Source: a virus
Virus record (IMG/VR): IMGVR_UViG_3300022868_000039
Coordinates: 1 to 44,136 of that record
Reading direction: 5' to 3' (one strand)
Length of the DNA stretch: 44,136 nucleotides
Within the stretch, counting starts at the first letter, position 1, and the number at the start of each line of letters is the position of its first letter. Both the position numbers and the translations under genes were made by a program. The notes under the pieces are model-generated. The model was not told the origin of the DNA and made no database searches. It saw only the letters and a program-made list of their open reading frames with translations. This document shows, piece by piece, positions 31,961-40,253 of the stretch.

Positions 31961-32907
31961 ACCTTTATCTCATTGTAGATAGCTTCAAATCTATCTGCAA
32001 TTTTCTTAATATTATGATTTTTTAAAATAATATCTCTATTGTTCTTCCCCATCTTTGTATAGTCTCCTGAAAATATATTTTGAATTTCCTTTGCCAATTT
32101 ATTTCCGTCCCATTTCTCTTTGTTTGTTCTGCTTGAGAAGTTACGCTTCTTAATCTCTTGGTAAGACTTAGGAGTAATTACTCCGTCATACCCATTATAA
32201 TCTCCTACTATCGCTGGCTTACCCATTGCCATTCCTTCCAGTAAACTTCTACCCAAGCCAATTATAAGGTCACAATTTTTAATTATCTTTTCTGTATTGA
32301 ACATTATCTTTCCATTAGTTCCTATTACATCCATTTCAGCATTTAGTATTTTTACAGCCTTCCAAACTTCTTCAGCGTCCCATTCATTATGAAAGTAATT
32401 ACTGGCGATTAATATTTTAATTTTTTTGCCTGCTTTTTTAGGAGAGTAAAAGAATCTTTCTGTATCTATTGGATTGCGTATAATTTCTTTTAACTTTTCA
32501 GGAATATTTTTATATTGAAAATTTACTACTTCTTCTGAAACTCCAATATATCTGGCAATGTCCACATCTTTAGGATACTTTTCAGGTTCAGGTAATACTC
32601 CGTGACTAACAAAAATGACAGGCAATTTTGGAAATACTCTATGTGCTTCCGAAAGTGGTCGTGAATGTTGTCCGTGGATTACATCAAAACCATATTCTTC
32701 TGTAGCTTGATAAAAGGTATTTTCCAACTTTGGAAGAATTGTAATTCCCGCCTCTTCAAACCGTCTGCCTTGTAGAATTAAACTGATAGACGGCGAATAA
32801 ATTGAGACTCGGTGTCCGCGACTAATTAATTCTTTAGCCAAAGTATAAAGGTAAGTATCTGAACCAGAATACCAAGTCAATCTTAAATTGGTCATTAAAA
32901 TTCTCAT
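31957..32907 (-). CDS. Glycosyltransferase, GT4-like, 316 aa
   Basis: A GT-B fold enzyme: MRILMTNLRLTWYSGSDTYL opening, LAKELISRGHRVSIYSPS, DVIHGQHSRPL, then the C-terminal domain with GLGRSLLEGMAMGKPAIVGD, where E is the usual GT4 catalytic acid. It shares the leader AATAGGAAAGAGTT-ATGAGAA with the other GT4 gene at 31148. Acceptor unknown. It lies immediately after a small virion candidate at 32932. Confidence 0.85.
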   Translation of the reverse strand: MRILMTNLRLTWYSGSDTYLYTLAKELISRGHRVSIYSPSISLILQGRRFEEAGITILPKLENTFYQATEEYGFDVIHGQHSRPLSEAHRVFPKLPVIFVSHGVLPEPEKYPKDVDIARYIGVSEEVVNFQYKNIPEKLKEIIRNPIDTERFFYSPKKAGKKIKILIASNYFHNEWDAEEVWKAVKILNAEMDVIGTNGKIMFNTEKIIKNCDLIIGLGRSLLEGMAMGKPAIVGDYNGYDGVITPKSYQEIKKRNFSSRTNKEKWDGNKLAKEIQNIFSGDYTKMGKNNRDIILKNHNIKKIADRFEAIYNEIKV

Positions 32908-32931
32908 AACTCTTTCCTATTTAATTTTTTA

Positions 32932-33195
32932 TTAGAATAATTCAAGAATAGTTAATTTACCTGCAGAAGCACTTTTAATTACGGCAATCTTGACTACTTT
33001 ACTTAAATCCACAGTAATTGGTACATCGGCTGGCAAATAAAAACCAGTAGTCGCAGATACCGAATCCTGGTTAAAATTAATATAGCACGCAGTTGAAGCT
33101 ACCAAAATTAATCTTTTTGACATCTCTGAAAGAGTGCCAGCTGTGGAGGTATCATAACTTACCTGAGTTATTCTATTATTGGTAAATTGTTCCAT
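32932..33195 (-). CDS. Small beta-rich virion protein candidate, 87 aa
   Basis: The sequence has RITQVSYDTSTAGTLSEMSK, then TGFYLPADVPITVDLSKVVK and AVIKSASAGKLTILELF. This pattern of a small beta-sandwich ending in VxKSASAGxLxIxEL is common in small phage head decoration proteins. It lies two genes after the capsid protein. Start in an exact AATCTTATG context. Function inferred from fold impression and place only. Confidence 0.55.
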   Translation of the reverse strand: MEQFTNNRITQVSYDTSTAGTLSEMSKRLILVASTACYINFNQDSVSATTGFYLPADVPITVDLSKVVKIAVIKSASAGKLTILELF

Positions 33196-33204
33196 AAGAT
33201 TTAT

Positions 33205-33489
33205 TTAGCTTTGCCCTTGCCAACGAAGTGCGTTTGCTATTAGCTTAAATTCTTTTTCAAAAGCCCCGACTCTTTTATTTTCAGCATTATAAATATTTAT
33301 ACTGCCATCTGAAAGAACTTCTTTTTTAAATTCAGGCAATTCTTTGCCAGATAAAATATCTGCCATAGTTATAGCTAAAGCAGGCATACCTTCTTTAGTT
33401 TCACCTAAGATTTGACCTAAATATTTTCTTGATTCATCATAAAGTTTCCATATAGGATGAACCCTGTGTTTTTGTATAGTAATGTTCAT
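33205..33489 (-). CDS. Hypothetical protein in the head region, 94 aa
   Basis: It starts MNITIQKHRVHPIWKLYDES and has a beta-rich middle (GSINIYNAENKRVGAF) and a helical end. The placement between the capsid gene and the small virion protein suggests a head-related role. No family recognised. Confidence 0.55.
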   Translation of the reverse strand: MNITIQKHRVHPIWKLYDESRKYLGQILGETKEGMPALAITMADILSGKELPEFKKEVLSDGSINIYNAENKRVGAFEKEFKLIANALRWQGQS

Positions 33490-33531
33490 AAAATTAATGT
33501 AAGGTATTACCCTTAGTTTAAGTATTAATTT

Positions 33532-34017
33532 TTAAGGAGTAGGAGTTCGTTGTTGACTGGTTGCCAAGTCCTCGGATTCAATTTTAAACAATTTCTTTAC
33601 TTCATCAAAATCATACTGTCCGCCAACTAATTCTCCATCTTCAAATTCATTATCAAATACTTCTACATCCTCTTCCATTCCTGGAGTAGCTCTGCGTTCC
33701 TTCCAGAATAAAATAGCATCTCTTTCAAGCATTACACATCTACCATCATTATCAAATTGATAAATATTGAATTGGTCTCTTACTGGACCCGTTGGGGGAA
33801 CTATTTTCTTAAAAACGACAATGACCTTAACATTATATAAGGTTTTTGAAACTACTACTGCTTTATGATTAGTAGAAACTACCTCTTGTCGTTCTTCTTC
33901 CTCATTTAACTCCTTATCAGAAGAGGCTAAATCAGGTCTAATATAATTTACATTAGTTTCCTTACTTTCATCTTTAATTTCTTTATCCTCTTGATTTGTT
34001 TTCTCTTTATTAAACAT
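33532..34017 (-). CDS. Hypothetical protein in the head region, 161 aa
   Basis: The N-terminal 50 residues are acidic and disordered (NQEDKEIKDESKET). A beta-rich core follows (AVVVSKTLYNVKVIVVFKKI), then an acidic section (EDVEVFDNEFEDGELVGG) and a short C-terminus. No family recognised. It directly follows the capsid gene, so a decoration or head-completion role is possible. Confidence 0.6.
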   Translation of the reverse strand: MFNKEKTNQEDKEIKDESKETNVNYIRPDLASSDKELNEEEERQEVVSTNHKAVVVSKTLYNVKVIVVFKKIVPPTGPVRDQFNIYQFDNDGRCVMLERDAILFWKERRATPGMEEDVEVFDNEFEDGELVGGQYDFDEVKKLFKIESEDLATSQQRTPTP

Positions 34018-34050
34018 AAGTTTTCTATTTATTAATTAATCATTTAATGA

Positions 34051-34068
34051 GGCGGACAGAAATCCGCC
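34051..34068 (-). other. Hairpin after the major capsid gene
   Basis: GGCGGA and TCCGCC form a 6-bp GC stem with a 6-base loop just past the capsid stop. On the minus strand it is followed by TCATTAAATG, not a T-run, so it is a weak terminator or an mRNA-stabilising end for the highly expressed capsid message. Confidence 0.45.
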
Positions 34069-34081
34069 CGCCCCAAAAGAA

Positions 34082-35092
34082 TTAAACTTGACCAATATTG
34101 GAAATAATGGCTTGCCATTGCGGAATACGCAACTCAAGAACACAATTCCAAACAACAGTCTGCGTTTCTGCTAAGGTTAAACCACGATAAACTGGAAGTT
34201 TATACATTGGTTCAGCTTCAGCCATAGCTATCTCACCCATTGTTAAGATGAATGCATCATCATAAGGAGTATTAACAGAGTTGGTTGTATTAATGAAAGT
34301 ATCCATTATTACATTCAACGGACCTGCAAAACTCATATAACGAGCAATATTGTATCCAAAAGTCATTCCTGCTCCTGGGTCGTTGTAGGTAACTACTGAA
34401 GACCAAGTTGTTGCTAAATCTCTAATATCTCTGGCAGAGATAAATAAAGTATCTGGCAACCCACCATTATCAATTACTGTTTGAATAGCAGAATCGATGT
34501 AAGTAGTTGAAACTTTGTGTTGAGTAGCGTCTACAATATTACCTGAAGCGTAGTCAGAAACTATATTGTAAATACCATCAAATTCATTTGGTGAACCTGT
34601 GGCATCACCATAGAACGATTTCTTCTCAACATCCTGGATAATCTTACGCATACCGTGCATAAGATGCATATCCATTAGGTCGAAGTAATCGCTTGCCCCC
34701 CATTGTGCTTTATCGCACACTTCTACTTTAGAAGCAAAAGTTTTAATCTGGGCAGAATAACGAACTATGGTTGCTTCGTTTTCTGGCGGTGTTCCACACT
34801 CTGCAGTGGCGGTATCATTACTACCAAGAGCAGTAATCATATCCCATTCGTGTGTAATTCCATTGGCTTTTCGTTTGGCAACTTTATCTAAGAAAGGAGT
34901 CTTTCTGTCGGTAATGTCAGCTAAACGAGTGTCCAAGTGTTCCCGCTGGGCGTATGTTGAAGTAGTTGTTGATTGAACAGTCTTTTCTAAAATTTTAGCG
35001 GCTTGAGCTAAACCATCTTTAATATTAGATGATTTCTCTAAAACCTTGACTGCTTCCAACAATCCTTCAGAAACTGATTTATACATACGCAA
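34082..35092 (-). CDS. Major capsid protein (HK97 fold, SU10-like)
   Basis: The N-terminal 45 residues are helical (LLEAVKVLEKSSNIKDGLAQ), resembling a scaffolding delta segment, and are followed by LDTRLADITDRKTPFLDKVA. Later elements fit SU10/DUF5309-type capsid proteins: WDMITALGSND, YSAQIKTFASKVEVCDKAQW, DGIYNIVSD, ISARDIRDLATTW and the C-terminal DDAFILTMGEIAMAEAEPMY, LPVYRGLTLAE. Length 336 is normal. It follows the protease-scaffold gene, as in HK97-type assembly. Start is at 35092 or two codons later. Confidence 0.88.
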   Translation of the reverse strand: MRMYKSVSEGLLEAVKVLEKSSNIKDGLAQAAKILEKTVQSTTTSTYAQREHLDTRLADITDRKTPFLDKVAKRKANGITHEWDMITALGSNDTATAECGTPPENEATIVRYSAQIKTFASKVEVCDKAQWGASDYFDLMDMHLMHGMRKIIQDVEKKSFYGDATGSPNEFDGIYNIVSDYASGNIVDATQHKVSTTYIDSAIQTVIDNGGLPDTLFISARDIRDLATTWSSVVTYNDPGAGMTFGYNIARYMSFAGPLNVIMDTFINTTNSVNTPYDDAFILTMGEIAMAEAEPMYKLPVYRGLTLAETQTVVWNCVLELRIPQWQAIISNIGQV

Positions 35093-35130
35093 TAAGTTCT
35101 AAGAATTAATTTATAAAAGATAGTAAGAGG

Positions 35131-36651
35131 TTATTTCTCTTTACTCGCCCATTTTAAGCGAATCCTACCACATTCTGAAAAAGCTCTTTCAGGGTCATTC
35201 TCATTGGCTTTGCGAATCGCATCCAATTCCTCGTCAAGTGATTTATATACATCAGTATTATCATCACCTTCAGATTCGTCTTTGTCCACTGCTATGCCCT
35301 TAGTAGTTTTACGATTAACTACTCGATTCTTTTTCAACATCTTTGCCATCTTCTCCTGATTAGTAATTACTGATTTCAAAAGGTCAGCCGCGGATTTCTC
35401 CGTGTCCTTATCTTCCTCTCCTTCAACTTTTTCATCTTTATTTTCTTCAGTCTTTTTAGGTTGACTTCCATCTTTACCTAAAAGTTTTCCAAAGAAACCC
35501 TTCAAACCTTTTTCAAAGCCTTCTTGAATCATATTACCAACTTCCTTACGGGTAAGAGATTTTTCCTCGTCTTCCTCGTCTTCCTCATCTTCCTCAGAGT
35601 CATCTTCTTCCTCATCTTCTGAGTCCTCTTCTTCGGAATCTTCCTCAGATTCTTCAGAATCAGATTCTTCATCTGAAGCTTTGGAGTTGTCTTCGGCTGA
35701 TTCATCTTTAGAGTCATCCTCTGAATCAGAGTCTTCTTCTTCAGAAGATTCTTCTTCATCAGTTTTCTCATCAGAGTCATCAACTGCTTTTTTGTCTTCG
35801 TTCTCTTGGTTTTCTGATTCTGCCTCTTTAGTTCCTTTTTCATCTTCCAATTCAGAAGCATCTTTTTTAGCTTCGTCATTTTCAGCTTCAGTAGAAACTT
35901 TTTTCTTAGCATCTTCAGATTCAAGCGAAGATTGTTTTTTCTTATTCATAAGCGTTGAATCATTAACTTTCAGACTAAAGTTAGTTAATAATTTTACTAT
36001 ATTTTCATCTCCTAAGGTTTTCATACTTAGGTTGATAAACTTAATTAATTCCTCTCTTGTCATATCAGAAAAAGTGCTGACTGCTTCTAATCTTTCTGCT
36101 TTATCCATAGATTTAGCAATAGCACCCACCCAAGTCTTTGGATTTGCAGGAGTAGAAGTAACTGCGATGTGGTCTAATTCAATATCTTTATAAACTCTGG
36201 AAAATACTTCTTTCTTTTTATCCCATTCAAGTTTGTAATCTTTTACAAACCCACCAATTGACAAACCAAGTTCTTTTTTCTTTTCAGTCAATGCATACCA
36301 CAAATCTTTGGCTTTAGAGGTAATATCTAATTTAGCCTTCATTACCAAATGATTTTTTGTATCCACCGATAACTTAGTAACATCACCTAATTCTGATTGC
36401 CAAGACTTATCGTGTTCAGCATTCAAACCAATAATGTGCTTTTTAATGCTGTTAGCCATTGATTTTATTGCACTGGGAGCCATTTTGTCTCCGTGCAAAT
36501 CAATGTCCGTGGAAGAAGCAACTCCCTCAATAAATTTTTCTTTTTTCTCTTTGCCATCTTCATCTAAGTGAACTTCTTCATAACATTTCATAATTGGCAT
36601 AGAAAAGGAAAAACGGGTAGCTTCGGATTGTTTTTGTGCTGTTTTTAACAT
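35131..36651 (-). CDS. Prohead protease fused to an acidic scaffold, 506 aa
   Basis: Residues 1-180 match HK97-type prohead proteases: FIEGVASSTDIDLHGDKM, HIIGLNAEHDKSW with the candidate catalytic His80, LGLSIGGF with Ser131, and HIAVTSTPANP. Residues about 235-385 are an extreme Asp/Glu/Ser stretch (e.g. EEDSEEEDSEDEEE) with almost no hydrophobics. The C-terminal part is helical (IQEGFEKGLKGFFGKLLG), like a scaffold core, and ends GRIRLKWASK. Fusion of protease and scaffold is known in phages; the length and acidity of this linker are unusual. Confidence 0.85.
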   Translation of the reverse strand: MLKTAQKQSEATRFSFSMPIMKCYEEVHLDEDGKEKKEKFIEGVASSTDIDLHGDKMAPSAIKSMANSIKKHIIGLNAEHDKSWQSELGDVTKLSVDTKNHLVMKAKLDITSKAKDLWYALTEKKKELGLSIGGFVKDYKLEWDKKKEVFSRVYKDIELDHIAVTSTPANPKTWVGAIAKSMDKAERLEAVSTFSDMTREELIKFINLSMKTLGDENIVKLLTNFSLKVNDSTLMNKKKQSSLESEDAKKKVSTEAENDEAKKDASELEDEKGTKEAESENQENEDKKAVDDSDEKTDEEESSEEEDSDSEDDSKDESAEDNSKASDEESDSEESEEDSEEEDSEDEEEDDSEEDEEDEEDEEKSLTRKEVGNMIQEGFEKGLKGFFGKLLGKDGSQPKKTEENKDEKVEGEEDKDTEKSAADLLKSVITNQEKMAKMLKKNRVVNRKTTKGIAVDKDESEGDDNTDVYKSLDEELDAIRKANENDPERAFSECGRIRLKWASKEK

Positions 36652-36741
36652 AGATTTATTTTTTGAATGTTCTTTTGCCTATTTTTTGCTTTTGACAAAG
36701 AGATAGATAAGAACAAGTTTTCTATTAATAGTAAATGTAGA

Positions 36742-36816
36742 TTAATCTTTTTGAGGATTGGGGCTTAAAATGCCCTCAATCCCAAACGACAAAATCCCAA
36801 CCCTTAAAAAGATTAA
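36742..36816. other. Structured non-coding region with nested inverted repeats
   Basis: An 11-bp perfect outer stem TTAATCTTTTT (36742-36752) / AAAAAGATTAA (36806-36816) encloses GGATTG-GGGC (36755-36764) / GCCC-T-CAATCC (36772-36782). Together with the terminator next to it, it occupies most of the 328-base gap between 36651 and 36980. No ORF or tRNA is seen there. It may be a regulatory leader before the capsid genes. Confidence 0.5.
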
Positions 36817-36817
36817 A

Positions 36818-36858
36818 AGAAAAAAACCACGCCAAACTCAGAGTTCGAAGGCGTGGTT
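36818..36858 (-). terminator. Strong rho-independent terminator
   Basis: On the minus strand AACCACGCC (36858-36850) pairs perfectly with GGCGTGGTT (36833-36825), 9 bp, followed at once by TTTTTTTCTTTT. It ends the sugar-enzyme transcript before the head genes, so the protease-capsid unit needs its own promoter. I did not find a convincing -35/-10 pair in the remaining gap. Confidence 0.85.
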
Positions 36859-36979
36859 ATGTGCTAAAAATTATAATTGCACTAAATAAGCCTATGCATA
36901 GATTTTCCTTAACCTAAATTAAAGGTACACTATAATAACAAAAAAGTCAAGAAATCGATTAAAAAGGGTAAATAAACGG

Positions 36980-37303
36980 CTAATCTTCCAACCTTTTAGC
37001 TGTCTTTTTTGATATTGATTTCTTCATTGTAGTTGTGTCCAACTCTAAACACTCTCCTGGTTTATCCACAGGTATGTCTTTAGTATCTGGTGCTTCATTT
37101 TGAGGTGTATCTGTTAAATTACTTTGGTGCTTTTGACTAAACCCACAACTTACAACTACATTTTTTGTTGTTAGAGTTATCTTATTTTCTGACTTGCATC
37201 TGGAACAAATTGTTCTTTGAGTTACTGTAGCAAGCGGAGAAGAGCCAAGGTCTATATTTGACAGATACCTGAAACATTTTTGACATTTCCAAGTATAATT
37301 CAT
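36980..37303 (-). CDS. Zinc-ribbon-like protein, 107 aa
   Basis: MNYTWKCQKCFRYLSNIDLG and later TICSRCKSEN supply two C-x2-C knuckles. The rest is polar and disordered (DTPQNEAPDTKDIPVDKPGE) with a basic end (KKSISKKTAKRLED). It is translationally coupled to the large GT protein (4-base gap). Function unknown. Confidence 0.6.
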   Translation of the reverse strand: MNYTWKCQKCFRYLSNIDLGSSPLATVTQRTICSRCKSENKITLTTKNVVVSCGFSQKHQSNLTDTPQNEAPDTKDIPVDKPGECLELDTTTMKKSISKKTAKRLED

Positions 37304-37306
37304 AAA

Positions 37307-39169
37307 TTATTTAGCCTTAGGCGTTTCCGCTTTAATTACAAATTCTAATTGTCGGTCATAATCATCAGAAGGGGGAGTTACTTGCTTAACCCCAATAAAT
37401 CCTGCATCTTGTAAAAATTTAATCATAATCTCAGGAGTATAACCTGATAAGTATATTTCGGTTAAATCTTTTTGTGTGCCAAAAATAGCTTCTAAGTATC
37501 TTTCATCAAAAGTTTGCAAGAATTTACCCATTGCCTTCTTAACATCTACACAAATAATAGTCATCTCACTAACAGGCTTTAAAACTCTAAAGCACTCTTT
37601 CAATGCAGGAAGAAGCATTGGTTTGCCAATTCTTTGAAGAACTCTTTTAGCATAAATTTCATCTACAGAGCCATCTTCTAAAGGTAGTTCTGAAAAAGCC
37701 TTTGCAACTATTTCAGTATGTGGAAAGTTTTGTGTATCTAAATGAGTCCAATCTCCATTTAGATGCACTGGAGTTTTACTCCCCAATTCAATTTTCTTTG
37801 GGATTGTGTCGTTTGATGTTGGAATATTTGTGCTTTCTTCCGTCCCTTCCCTGGAAGGAACCGCTCTTTGTATTCCATCGAGATTTGTATTAATCATAGG
37901 ATTTTCCTTTTGGTTAATTATTAAATTATTGTGTTTATGTGTAATATAATTAGTTGCTATTTCTATTGATTTAGGATTTTGACAACTAATATCTCCTGAA
38001 TTATAAAGAGCAGTAAATAATGTTTCGTCAATATGAACTCCATATTTTCCTTTTTCTGCCATTGCCAACCACAAGTCCCAGTCCTGAAATCTCTCTAAAC
38101 TTTCATCAAAGCCCTCTTCAGGAAAGTCTTCTGCTTTAATTAAGCTCATAGTGGAAATATAATTTGTTCTCTTTAATTTATCAATGTCCCAAGAAACCCC
38201 ACGAACTTGCCCCGTTAGACTACCTTTTCTTTGATAATTACAATAAGAAAAAGAAGCGTTAGAATAAAATAATTTAGTTAATAATACTTCCAACATAAGA
38301 GGTTTCAATTCTATATCATCATCACAGAAAAATAAGAAGTTACCTTTTGCCCTTTTTCTGCCCTCATTTCTTGCCCACGAAGCCCCTCGCTGGTCTTTAT
38401 CTCTAACTATAATAATTTCAATATTCTTGTGTGTTTGCTTTTTTAGAGATTCAATAGAGTGTGGTTCTTTGTCTAATATTCTGGTTGGTATAATAACCGA
38501 AATTAACTCGTCTGTTGAAATCTTCTTTTTAACAATATTTAGTAATCTCTTTTTTGGAAAATGTTTCGTTAAGAGTCTGTGATTAGCAATATCATTATCA
38601 TATCTACCTTGGCTGGAAGAATGAAAATGGTCGCAAATAGTTTCAAGATGCCCAAAAGAATAGCCTTGTTCCAAAGCAGTCAAAAACAATTCGTTGTCTT
38701 CCCCACCATTTACATAATCTTCATTTAAACCGCCTAATTTTTCAAACACTCTTCTTTTTATCATAAACGCCGCACCTGTAGCTGGGATTTGGCAAGTATT
38801 GAATCCATCAAAACTTAACTGGGTTTTTACAGAATCAATTAAGTTATCTACATTGCCATATTTCCCCCAATACATATTCATTCCATAAACTATCTTATCC
38901 ATACTTGGTATTCTTAAAGGTAACCCAACAATATCTTCGTCGTGTTCTTGTAATTCTTTAAATGCCTGTTTAGTTAAGACCACATCATCATTAAGAAAAA
39001 GTAACCTATCCGCTTTTGATAGACTTGCCCCACGATTACACGCTTGAGCAAAATAAAACCCACGAACAATAAATACTTTATAGTCCATAGGTATGTTTTG
39101 TAAGCATCCTCCAATCAAATCCCAACGATTGTGATGGGGGATAATTATGTCTGGTAAATCTTTATGCAT
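37307..39169 (-). CDS. Tri-domain protein: two GT2-like domains and a methyltransferase-like domain, 620 aa
   Basis: Residues 1-205: a GT2-like domain (DIIIPHHNRWDLIG, RLLFLNDDVVLT, PATGAAFMIKRRVFEKLGGL, NGGEDNELF). Residues about 217-400: a second GT2 (LISVIIPTRIL, GASWARNEGRKRAKGNFLFF, CDDDIEL, FQDWDLWL). Residues about 425-610: a methyltransferase-like region (GDWTHLDTQNFPH, LPLEDGSVDEIYAKRVLQRI, ECFRVLKPVSEMTIICVD) with a degenerate SAM site, lacking the usual DxGxGxG. Met425 at 37897 follows AAAAGGAAAATCCT-ATG, so the methyltransferase part may also be made alone. Confidence 0.78.
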   Translation of the reverse strand: MHKDLPDIIIPHHNRWDLIGGCLQNIPMDYKVFIVRGFYFAQACNRGASLSKADRLLFLNDDVVLTKQAFKELQEHDEDIVGLPLRIPSMDKIVYGMNMYWGKYGNVDNLIDSVKTQLSFDGFNTCQIPATGAAFMIKRRVFEKLGGLNEDYVNGGEDNELFLTALEQGYSFGHLETICDHFHSSSQGRYDNDIANHRLLTKHFPKKRLLNIVKKKISTDELISVIIPTRILDKEPHSIESLKKQTHKNIEIIIVRDKDQRGASWARNEGRKRAKGNFLFFCDDDIELKPLMLEVLLTKLFYSNASFSYCNYQRKGSLTGQVRGVSWDIDKLKRTNYISTMSLIKAEDFPEEGFDESLERFQDWDLWLAMAEKGKYGVHIDETLFTALYNSGDISCQNPKSIEIATNYITHKHNNLIINQKENPMINTNLDGIQRAVPSREGTEESTNIPTSNDTIPKKIELGSKTPVHLNGDWTHLDTQNFPHTEIVAKAFSELPLEDGSVDEIYAKRVLQRIGKPMLLPALKECFRVLKPVSEMTIICVDVKKAMGKFLQTFDERYLEAIFGTQKDLTEIYLSGYTPEIMIKFLQDAGFIGVKQVTPPSDDYDRQLEFVIKAETPKAK

Positions 39170-40250
39170 AGAGTTCGTTTATAAATTTATAATTATGTCC
39201 TTTTAATGATTTGTAATAATCAAATTTTTCTTCTAAGCCATTATCACAAGCATTATGAATATGCCCGTGAACTGAATTACTATTTACTATATACAGCTTA
39301 CCCGTGTAATTTGAAATTTTCTTATTTTGAGCCAATACATAACCTCTCTCTGCTAAGACTTGATTCATCTCTTCTGTTCCTTCCCAAAAAGGTGGTTTAA
39401 ATATTTTCTTGAATACTCCCCATTGTTCGTATTTATCTAAAACTGCATTAGTTTGTTCTTTTGTCCAAACAGCACATTCAAGATGAGTGTGTTTATCTCC
39501 GTGCAATGCTAAATCTATCCAATCTATCTGATTAATCCTTTGGCAAAATTCTTTTGTGCAATCATTTGGTATTGTAAATAAAGTTACTTTCAATTCAGGA
39601 ATTGCCTCTTTTAATTTATTTAGCAAATCCATACGATTATTTTTCTCACTAAAATCATCAAAGTCAAAAACTAATTCTTTTTTTTGCCAATCAATTATTA
39701 TATAATTTTCTGACTCAGTAATAGTATTACCACCACCCGCAAACAATTTATTTATATCCTCTAAACTCAATGACCAATAGTGTTCTGAAGACTTGATGTG
39801 TTCTTCATTAGGCAAAATGGATAAAAATCTACCCCCTGGCTTCAGTACTCTTTTTACTTCTTTAATAAATGCAGGTAATTTTTCAATATGTTCTAACACC
39901 TCTATAGTAAATACCGCATCAAAAGAATTACTTTGAAAAGCAAACATTGGTAAAATCTCTGGCGTAGTTTGAAATTTTACTGAGGAATACTTCTTTTTAT
40001 TATACTCAACGGCAACACTACTAATATCTATACCTGTGTACTCAAGGCGTTTGCTTGTTAAAGATAGAGCCTCATAAAACTCTCCTTTACCACAACCTAT
40101 TTCTAATACCTCCCCCAAAGGTGGTAATAAATCAAGCATTATCTCAAATCTATCGCGGTTAACTCTTGGAATACTTTCTTTTATCTCTTTAGTATAAAGA
40201 GTGTCCCAATACTTTTTAGAATTAATGTCTTTTTCAAGTAGTTGTTTCAT
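39162..40250 (-). CDS. Methyltransferase fused to polysaccharide-deacetylase-like domain, 362 aa
   Basis: Residues 48-58 (VLEIGCGKGEF) and the DAVFTIEVLEHI (111-122) and VLKPGGRFL (135-143) segments mark a class I SAM methyltransferase. From about 193 a NodB-like pattern starts: LVFDFDDFSE (FDFDD in place of TFDD), KVTLFTIPND, DLALHGDKHTHLE (His pair, H-x3-H-x-H), and IFKPPFWEG in place of RxPxG. NodB enzymes remove acetyl groups from amino sugars using a metal. This pairing would both methylate and deacetylate a glycan. The family call for the second domain is by motif only. Confidence 0.7.
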   Translation of the reverse strand: MKQLLEKDINSKKYWDTLYTKEIKESIPRVNRDRFEIMLDLLPPLGEVLEIGCGKGEFYEALSLTSKRLEYTGIDISSVAVEYNKKKYSSVKFQTTPEILPMFAFQSNSFDAVFTIEVLEHIEKLPAFIKEVKRVLKPGGRFLSILPNEEHIKSSEHYWSLSLEDINKLFAGGGNTITESENYIIIDWQKKELVFDFDDFSEKNNRMDLLNKLKEAIPELKVTLFTIPNDCTKEFCQRINQIDWIDLALHGDKHTHLECAVWTKEQTNAVLDKYEQWGVFKKIFKPPFWEGTEEMNQVLAERGYVLAQNKKISNYTGKLYIVNSNSVHGHIHNACDNGLEEKFDYYKSLKGHNYKFINELYA

Positions 40251-40253
40251 AAG

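Noticed and set aside
35529-36193. Long lysine- or serine-rich frames opposite or out of frame with the protease-scaffold gene
   Set aside because: They mirror the repetitive Asp/Glu/Ser codons of the real gene and have no independent start signal.
36909-36936. Plus-strand TTAACC-N16-TATAAT
   Set aside because: The -10 is perfect but the -35 is poor and no plus-strand gene follows; AT-rich DNA gives such matches by chance.
36922-36950. Minus-strand TTGACT upstream of the protease gene
   Set aside because: No TATAAT-like hexamer lies 16-18 bases downstream, so it cannot be called a promoter.
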